Assembly: GCA_964521285.1 (NCBI GenBank)
Contig: CAZFQS010000041.1
Location: 1-18,480 of the forward strand
From: G020354785 sp964521285
GTDB taxonomy: Bacteria; Bacteroidota; Bacteroidia; Bacteroidales; UBA10428
Reading direction: 5' to 3'
DNA length: 18,480 nucleotides
Part shown: positions 13,491 to 18,480 of the stretch, one piece after another
How positions within the stretch are numbered: position 1 is the first letter of the stretch
How the letters are laid out: every line of letters starts with the position of its first letter
Notes under the pieces: generated by a model
Told to the model about the DNA's origin: nothing
The model's input: only the letters and a program-made list of their open reading frames with translations
Database searches by the model: none
Translations under genes and position numbers: made by a program

Positions 13491-14569
13491 TGATTATAAA
13501 TCTTCTGGTTATGACGGATAAGTTTTTATCTGAAATATTTCCGTATTTGAATAATTTTCAGTCAGAAATATTCATAATTTTAATTTTGGTTGCTATTAGT
13601 ATCATAGGTTATTTGATATTAAATTTTATTCTTTATAAAGTCGAGAAGAAATCTCAATCTGTTATTCTTAAAAAACTAAGGGAAAAGCTAAAATTACCAA
13701 CTCTTGTACTGATTATTTTATTGTCAGTTATTCTAGGATTTTCAATAGTAGGCTTTGAAAATTTAAACCTTCAATCTCTTAGGCATTTTTTATCAATTGT
13801 ACTTATAATATGTATATCCTGGTTTTCAATAAGAGCCGTAACCGCATTAAAATTTATAATTTTAAGTAGTTATGATATACAGCAAAAAGATAATTTAAAA
13901 GCCAGAAAAGTATACACTCAATTCAGGATCTTTGAACGAATAATAATCTTTATAATTATTCTGGTCACTTTGTCGATAGTTTTAATGACTTTTGATAAGA
14001 TACGAAACATTGGGATTAGTTTATTTGCATCAGCGGGAGTTGCAGGAATTATAATCGGACTGGCAGCCCAAAGAGTAATAGCGTCGGTTCTTGCCGGTTT
14101 TCAGATCGCAATTACTCAACCTATTAGAATTGATGATGTCGTTATCATAGAAAATGAATGGGGATGGATAGAGGAAATTACCTTAACATATGTAGTTGTA
14201 AAAATATGGGATAAAAGGAGACTTATAGTCCCAACTACTTATTTTATAGAGAACCCTTTTCAGAATTGGACACGCGTTTCTGCAGACATCCTGGGTACGG
14301 TATATATATATACTGATTATCAGGCTCCTGTAAATGAATTAAGAAAAGAATTAAAAAGAATATTGGAGAATAGTGATTACTGGGATGGAAATGTAAGTGT
14401 ATTGCAGGTTACAAATGCAACAGAAAAGACTATTGAAATAAGAGCACTTATGAGTGCTGTTGATTCTCCTACAGCATGGAATTTACGTGTACATGTCAGG
14501 GAAAAATTAATAGAATTTTTACAGAAAAAGTATCCTGATTGCTTACCGAAAACAAGGGTAAAGTTATAG
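13490..14569 (+). CDS. MscS-family mechanosensitive channel
   Basis: This is a membrane channel of 359 residues, slightly larger than E. coli MscS (286). Likely membrane segments are at about 26-48, 70-88, 98-118 and 148-168, then the pore-lining helix (about 176-205, LFASAGVAGIIIGLAAQRVIASVLAG) with its small-residue packing pattern. The cytoplasmic beta domain begins with AITQPIRIDDVVII and continues through EEITLTYVVVKIWDKRRLIVPTTYFIENPFQNW, which is the diagnostic MscS region. A C-terminal alpha/beta part ends the protein. Family members open under membrane tension to release solutes. It is the last gene of the operon, overlapping the MCE stop by one base, so it is almost certainly co-expressed with the lipid transporter. 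No lipid-transport role is shown for it; the pairing is the interesting point. It converges on the receiver gene with 48 nt between. Confidence 0.93.
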   Translation: MIINLLVMTDKFLSEIFPYLNNFQSEIFIILILVAISIIGYLILNFILYKVEKKSQSVILKKLREKLKLPTLVLIILLSVILGFSIVGFENLNLQSLRHFLSIVLIICISWFSIRAVTALKFIILSSYDIQQKDNLKARKVYTQFRIFERIIIFIIILVTLSIVLMTFDKIRNIGISLFASAGVAGIIIGLAAQRVIASVLAGFQIAITQPIRIDDVVIIENEWGWIEEITLTYVVVKIWDKRRLIVPTTYFIENPFQNWTRVSADILGTVYIYTDYQAPVNELRKELKRILENSDYWDGNVSVLQVTNATEKTIEIRALMSAVDSPTAWNLRVHVREKLIEFLQKKYPDCLPKTRVKL

Positions 14570-14617
14570 GAAATATATATAAGAGTTAATATTCTGTACA
14601 GGTTGTAAATTGTATTT

Positions 14618-14989
14618 TTAAATATACTTTGAGATTATTGCGTGTAGCTTATCTGGTTTTATAGGCTTGGGAATATAATCATCGAAACCCAGACTGAGGA
14701 ATTTTCTTTTATCTCCTCTCAGAGCATAAGCTGTTTCAGCAATTATAGGAAGGTCCTTTCTTATTTTTTTGATTTCAATCATCGCACTGGAACCATCTAA
14801 CTCGGGGAGCTTTATATCCATTAATACTAAATCAATATCCGGATTATTCTTTGCAATTTCAATTGCTTCGTAACCATTCTCTGCAATAATTGTATGAATA
14901 CCCTTAGATTTTAGAAAATTTTTAAAAAGCTCACAACTTGCCATATCATCTTCTACTACAAGTATTGTTTTTTCTGTCCTGTTTTTCAT
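14618..14989 (-). CDS. Single-domain response regulator (receiver only)
   Basis: The 123-residue protein consists of just a receiver (CheY-like) domain. It shows the acidic pair D14/D15 (VVEDDMAS), the phospho-acceptor D58 in LVLMDIKLPELDG, T86 (AETAYAL) and K108 in DDYIPKPIKPDKL. Nothing follows the receiver, so there is no output domain and it is likely to work by protein interaction or as a phosphotransfer intermediate with hybrid kinases, as described for the family. No kinase is in the window. It lies downstream of the porP/sprF-like gene on the same strand, 153 nt away, so co-transcription is possible but not evident, and it converges on the mscS gene. Confidence 0.93.
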   Translation of the reverse strand: MKNRTEKTILVVEDDMASCELFKNFLKSKGIHTIIAENGYEAIEIAKNNPDIDLVLMDIKLPELDGSSAMIEIKKIRKDLPIIAETAYALRGDKRKFLSLGFDDYIPKPIKPDKLHAIISKYI

Positions 14990-15142
14990 GAAATTAAGAT
15001 AATTTTGGTAGTGGATGATTATTATGCATTAGATTTTTAAACAAAATAATTAATAATATTTTATTCTTTCAAATCCAGCTTTCTAATTTTATCTGTAATG
15101 CTCTTTAATTTTATGCTTTTATTTAACAAAGGTAAATAAAAA

Positions 15143-16120
15143 TTAGTAAATATTTAACCATTTGTATCTTCTTGCACTATCGCCAAATTTGACAGAAAAC
15201 ATTAACTCATGTGAACCTACAGTATGGCTCATTAATGAGTTAAAGTTATAATCGAATGCATAACCAATATAATATTTATTAATCTTGGTACCTGCAAATA
15301 TTACAAGGGCAGATCCTGTCCTGAAAGAAATCCCTCCCCAATAATCATATTTATATACTACCGTTGTACTTAAGTCAAGTTGAGGTCTGAAAGGCGATGA
15401 TACCTTTAGCAGAAAAGAAGGCTCAATAGAAATATTATCATTAATATCATATATATATCCTCCCAGGAAATTATAATGTCTTTTTAATCCGTACTTACTA
15501 TCATACTTATTACCAAATTTAATCGCAGATTGCATTATCTGCATTACTGATATACCCCCATAAAAGTTTTTTGATGCCAAATAGACTCCGAAATCACTAT
15601 CCGGAATATATAATGATTGTTTGTTCCCGCTAATTAAATCATCGTTCAGATCATCAGAGAATATTAATTCACCTGATTTCAGTCTGAATTGAAATAACAT
15701 TAAAGACAGACCAAAAGAAAGCCTGTATTCTTCTAAATCAATATGGTAAGAATATGTTCCTTTTAAACCAGTACGATCAATAGGACCGTTTTTATCATTG
15801 AATATATGCGCTCCCAACCCCACTCTTCCGGATCTTGAACTCATTTTTCTTTTCCTCCTGACCGATACATTTTTAAAAATAAAGCTGTTTCTTAAAATTC
15901 TTGATTCTGCAGTAATAGCATGTGTTTTGGGAGTGCCTTTAAAACCAACCCATTGTTCACGGGCAATCAGATTAACTGAAGTATATCCTTCACTTCCAGC
16001 TATTGCCGGATTTAAAAGAAATTTATTGAATGTGTACTGACTGTAAGTTGGTAATTGTTGTGCCAATAATGTTGAAAACTGAAGAACAGCAATACATATT
16101 ATTAATATTAATCTTAACAT
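15143..16120 (-). CDS. PorP/SprF-family type IX secretion-associated outer-membrane protein
   Basis: The 325-residue product begins with a signal peptide (LRLILIICIAVLQFSTLLAQ) and the family-typical start LPTYSQYTFNKFLLNPAIAGSEGYTSVNLIAREQW, with GFKGTP and the GLGAHIFNDKNGPI motif that follow in PorP/SprF proteins. The rest alternates short beta strands (LSFGLSLMLFQFRL, SDFGVYLASKNFYGG, YIGYAFDYN), consistent with an outer-membrane beta-barrel. SprF is required for delivery of the adhesin SprB to the Flavobacterium surface, and PorP belongs to the Porphyromonas type IX machinery. Here it is 180 nt downstream of a gene for a type B CTD protein, the association expected for a dedicated SprF-like partner. 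I do not assign it as the core PorP. Confidence 0.9.
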   Translation of the reverse strand: MLRLILIICIAVLQFSTLLAQQLPTYSQYTFNKFLLNPAIAGSEGYTSVNLIAREQWVGFKGTPKTHAITAESRILRNSFIFKNVSVRRKRKMSSRSGRVGLGAHIFNDKNGPIDRTGLKGTYSYHIDLEEYRLSFGLSLMLFQFRLKSGELIFSDDLNDDLISGNKQSLYIPDSDFGVYLASKNFYGGISVMQIMQSAIKFGNKYDSKYGLKRHYNFLGGYIYDINDNISIEPSFLLKVSSPFRPQLDLSTTVVYKYDYWGGISFRTGSALVIFAGTKINKYYIGYAFDYNFNSLMSHTVGSHELMFSVKFGDSARRYKWLNIY

Positions 16121-16300
16121 AAGGGTTTATTTATTTACTCTAATTAGCTAAAATAAAATATTTATTGATATCTGGTACGTTTTATATTATCTATAGTTGT
16201 AATTACATAATCAGTTTTCCATAGAATGCCCCATATTTATGAGTAATAATATAAATTTAAATCACTAATATCATACAAAATATGATTGAGAAGTATTTGT

Positions 16301-18478
16301 TTACCTGACTATTGTAATCGTTCCCTTTAATGGTTCAGTACCTGTCTTAAGATCAATAACGTAATAATAAGTATCCATAGGCAGGTCTTTTTCATTATAG
16401 GTGCCATCCCAATCATTCTCATATCCACCGTCTTTACTGAAGACTAATCTTCCCCATCTGTCAAATACCTCAATCCTGGCATCAGGATATAAAGAAATAT
16501 TATTAATAATCCATACATCATGCACTCCATCATCATTTGGGGTGAAAGCATTAGTTATGTCTCCAAATAATTCTTTGATAACACAGGCATTTATATTAAT
16601 TGCGTCACTTGCACTGCAACCATGTTCATCTGTTACCGTAACTGATACTGTCTTTTCACCTTCATATACAATAATCGGATTAATTGTCTGTCCCGTAGAC
16701 CATATATAGCTTACATAATCACCAGCATCGAGCAGGACAGAATTGTCTCCGCAAATAACCGTGTCATTACCTAAATCGACAACCGGTAAATCATATACAT
16801 AAACATATACAGAATCTCCGGATGTACAATCGAATTCATTCCAGGTAATTACACTTATTAATCCTTCGTCACTAACTGTGATTTCTGCTGATGTACTTCC
16901 ATTATGCCACAAGTAACTGCTAAATTCCATTGTTGGTGTAACTGTCATTGACTCTCCCTCACATATCTCTTTGTCACCTCCAAGACTTGTATTTGGTTCA
17001 GAAACAAGAACTGTTTCTTCACGAACCACGCCTTCACAACCATGTTCAGATATTTCCTGGGCACTGATAATATATTCTCCACCCGGTATATCCCAGTCTA
17101 CAGTAACATATAATGAATTTTCAGCTGTAAAATTCAATGCCGGTATGGCCCAGTTAAATGTTGATCCTGTAATTTCAGTTACAGAATAACCTGCATTATC
17201 ATCACCTGAGCAAACAATATCAATATAATTCTCATCATCAACGGGATCATCCGGAATGATTTCTCCTGTAACCGGGATAGGATAGGAGTAAGCTGTTGCA
17301 CTATTAATCCAGTCACCAGTGCATTGAGTAGTACTGCTTCTGCCCCTTACCCATACATCAATTGTGCTATTTTCAGGAATACTGGTTGTAAATTGATAGG
17401 GTGATGTATCATCAGTAAGATCCACGCTTGTACCACCGTCCAGTGAGAAGTCTATTATATTACCGTCACTGCTATATGCATTTAAAGTTATTTCACCCTC
17501 CCCACACCTTTCAGCAGGGTCAATAGTAGCAACAGGAGATGGATTAACTGTTATAAAATCCGGTTTTGTTTCAATATCTGAAATCCCTTGTGTTATCGTA
17601 AGGCTTATAGTCTTGTTACCTGATGTTGAATAATATACATCATGCGGACCAATAGTATTTGCAGTTTGAGGAACAGCTCCATCTCCAAAATTCCAGCTGT
17701 ATAATGTACTTTCACTTGTGCCCCCCGAAGTATTTGTAAAAGTAATTGTCTCTTCAATACAAATATCATCATCATTAACAGTAAATTCCGCATCTAAATT
17801 ACATCCTTGCAGATCAATAAGAAGTGATATCTCCTCGCCATGGCATCCGTACTGATTAATTTCATAGACACGTACATTGCCACTTATTGTACCAAAATTA
17901 ACTTCTATAGAATTTTGCTCAATACCGGATGTGTCAGTAGTTATAACAGCAGATCCGGGTACTGACCAGTAGTATTTTGAACCCGGCGTTAATACAACTG
18001 AATAAATCTCTCCCTGAGCAAGGCAATTAGGAGTTGTGTTACCGGTTAAATTTGATGTTGATGGTAAAGGATTTATTGTGAGTTCCATATTATCGTTTCC
18101 CGGAGGACAAGCCCCTCCACTATTGGCAGTGAGTGTCAATGTAACAATGCTTCCTGCATCGGCAGCATCGGCAGTATATGTAGGTGTTAATGTAGTACCG
18201 TTGGTCAGTACACCGTTGCCATCATGGGCCCAGTTATAAGTACCGTTGCCATTAGTTACCGCAGCATCACTTACAGTATAGGCAGAGTTTTCACATATGC
18301 TTGCATCACTGCCTGCATTGGCAATAACCTCAGCCTCAACAGTAATCTGCATCTGGTCAGTTGCAGGTGTGCAGTCAGCATTACCATTGGCAGTGAGTGT
18401 CAATGTAACAATGCTTCCTGCATCGGCAGCATCGGAAGTATATGTGGGTGTTAATGTAGTACCGTTGGTCAGTGTACC
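16301..18478 (-). CDS. Large secreted multi-PKD protein with T9SS type B sorting domain (N-terminus outside)
   Basis: Only the C-terminal 725 residues are visible; the frame is open to the window edge, and I see no start (the codon at 18401-18403 is an in-frame TTG, a Leu inside a repeat). From N to C: two Ig/PKD-like repeats (DAADAGSIVTLTLTAN, NGTTLTPTYT); a PKD-like module ending in NQYGCHGEE; a clear PKD domain at about 17534-17797 (YSWNFGDG); further beta modules ending in EHGCEG; two modules starting LGGDKEICEGES and LGNDTVICGDNS; and a C-terminal type B sorting domain (about 16301-16576). That domain reads ITNAFTPNDDGVHDVW, IEVFDRWGRLVF and YYYVIDLK, the pattern called 'gliding motility-associated C-terminal domain'. 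The protein is therefore exported by the T9SS and stays cell-surface associated or is secreted, perhaps as an adhesin. The porP/sprF-like gene directly downstream fits this. Confidence 0.9.
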   Translation of the reverse strand, partial: GTLTNGTTLTPTYTSDAADAGSIVTLTLTANGNADCTPATDQMQITVEAEVIANAGSDASICENSAYTVSDAAVTNGNGTYNWAHDGNGVLTNGTTLTPTYTADAADAGSIVTLTLTANSGGACPPGNDNMELTINPLPSTSNLTGNTTPNCLAQGEIYSVVLTPGSKYYWSVPGSAVITTDTSGIEQNSIEVNFGTISGNVRVYEINQYGCHGEEISLLIDLQGCNLDAEFTVNDDDICIEETITFTNTSGGTSESTLYSWNFGDGAVPQTANTIGPHDVYYSTSGNKTISLTITQGISDIETKPDFITVNPSPVATIDPAERCGEGEITLNAYSSDGNIIDFSLDGGTSVDLTDDTSPYQFTTSIPENSTIDVWVRGRSSTTQCTGDWINSATAYSYPIPVTGEIIPDDPVDDENYIDIVCSGDDNAGYSVTEITGSTFNWAIPALNFTAENSLYVTVDWDIPGGEYIISAQEISEHGCEGVVREETVLVSEPNTSLGGDKEICEGESMTVTPTMEFSSYLWHNGSTSAEITVSDEGLISVITWNEFDCTSGDSVYVYVYDLPVVDLGNDTVICGDNSVLLDAGDYVSYIWSTGQTINPIIVYEGEKTVSVTVTDEHGCSASDAININACVIKELFGDITNAFTPNDDGVHDVWIINNISLYPDARIEVFDRWGRLVFSKDGGYENDWDGTYNEKDLPMDTYYYVIDLKTGTEPLKGTITIVR

Positions 18479-18480
18479 GT
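18122..18480 (-). repeat. Near-identical DNA repeats (264-bp period) in the PKD gene
   Basis: The 95 bases at 18122-18216 match those at 18386-18480 with only four mismatches, giving a 264-bp (88-residue) period. Both encode the LTNGTTLTPTYTADAADAGS stretch and LTLTAN. The repeat continues beyond the right edge. Outside the shared 95 bases the modules have diverged (for example SGGACPPGND against GNADCTPATD), so only the central part is held nearly identical. Confidence 0.85.

Noticed and set aside
14593..14600. Palindrome CTGTACAG between the convergent mscS and receiver genes
   Set aside because: It is an 8-bp palindrome with no repeats nearby or flanking motif, and could be chance.
16270..16286. 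Hairpin ATCATA/TATGAT after the stop of the PKD gene
   Set aside because: It has only six A/T-rich pairs and no T-run, too weak to call a terminator.
16401..16709. Plus-strand open frame inside the T9SS sorting domain region, and similar frames at 16971-17189 and 18036-18454
   Set aside because: These are antisense shadows of the PKD gene; the minus-strand frame carries clear PKD and sorting-domain motifs.
18401..18403. Start of the large PKD gene at a TTG
   Set aside because: The TTG lies within a repeated Leu-Thr-Leu-Thr segment, and the frame continues open and homologous to the window edge, so it is an internal codon.

Overview
The window comes from a member of the Bacteroidota, most likely class Bacteroidia. 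It is strongly AT-rich. Ribosome-binding sites are almost absent upstream of genes, and TAnnTTTG-type -7 elements occur in several upstream regions. The gene content fits the phylum: a type IX secretion (T9SS) type B sorting domain beside a PorP/SprF-family gene, a LytTR response regulator, a DUF6057-like membrane protein and a compact MlaE-MlaF-MlaD operon. No tRNA, rRNA, CRISPR array or insertion sequence was found.

Layout. (1) 1-386 is the 3' end of a group II intron: the C-terminal maturase end of its intron-encoded protein (broken by an in-frame TGA), then RNA domains V and VI with a bulged branch-point A. It is richer in GC than the rest and stops about 30 nt before trmH. (2) 416-5875 is a set of same-strand, separately spaced genes: trmH (tRNA Gm18 methyltransferase), a LytTR response regulator without a kinase beside it, a secreted hypothetical protein, htpG (Hsp90) and a ubiquitin-like/Mut7-C RNase fusion. 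(3) 6003-9400 is a translationally coupled pair: a polytopic DUF6057-like protein with a helical-repeat tail, and a membrane-anchored beta-propeller carrying one CxxCH haem-binding motif. (4) 9403-10581, on the minus strand, is a chorismatase-like (FkbO/Hyg5/XanB2-type) protein with a RidA-like C-terminal half. (5) 10858-14569 is an operon for an MCE-type lipid transporter (permease, ATPase, MCE protein) followed by an MscS-family channel, with very tight junctions. (6) 14618-18480, on the minus strand, holds a receiver-only response regulator, a PorP/SprF-family outer-membrane protein and the C-terminal part of a large secreted multi-PKD protein with a type B T9SS sorting domain.

How the genes fit together. 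The large PKD protein and the PorP/SprF protein form a known type of pair in which the outer-membrane protein supports export or anchoring of the type B substrate. The MCE operon probably moves phospholipid between inner and outer membranes, and the MscS channel is produced with it. The DUF6057/haem-propeller pair is the part of the window whose function is least explained. The best-supported irregularity is the nonsense codon in the intron maturase.
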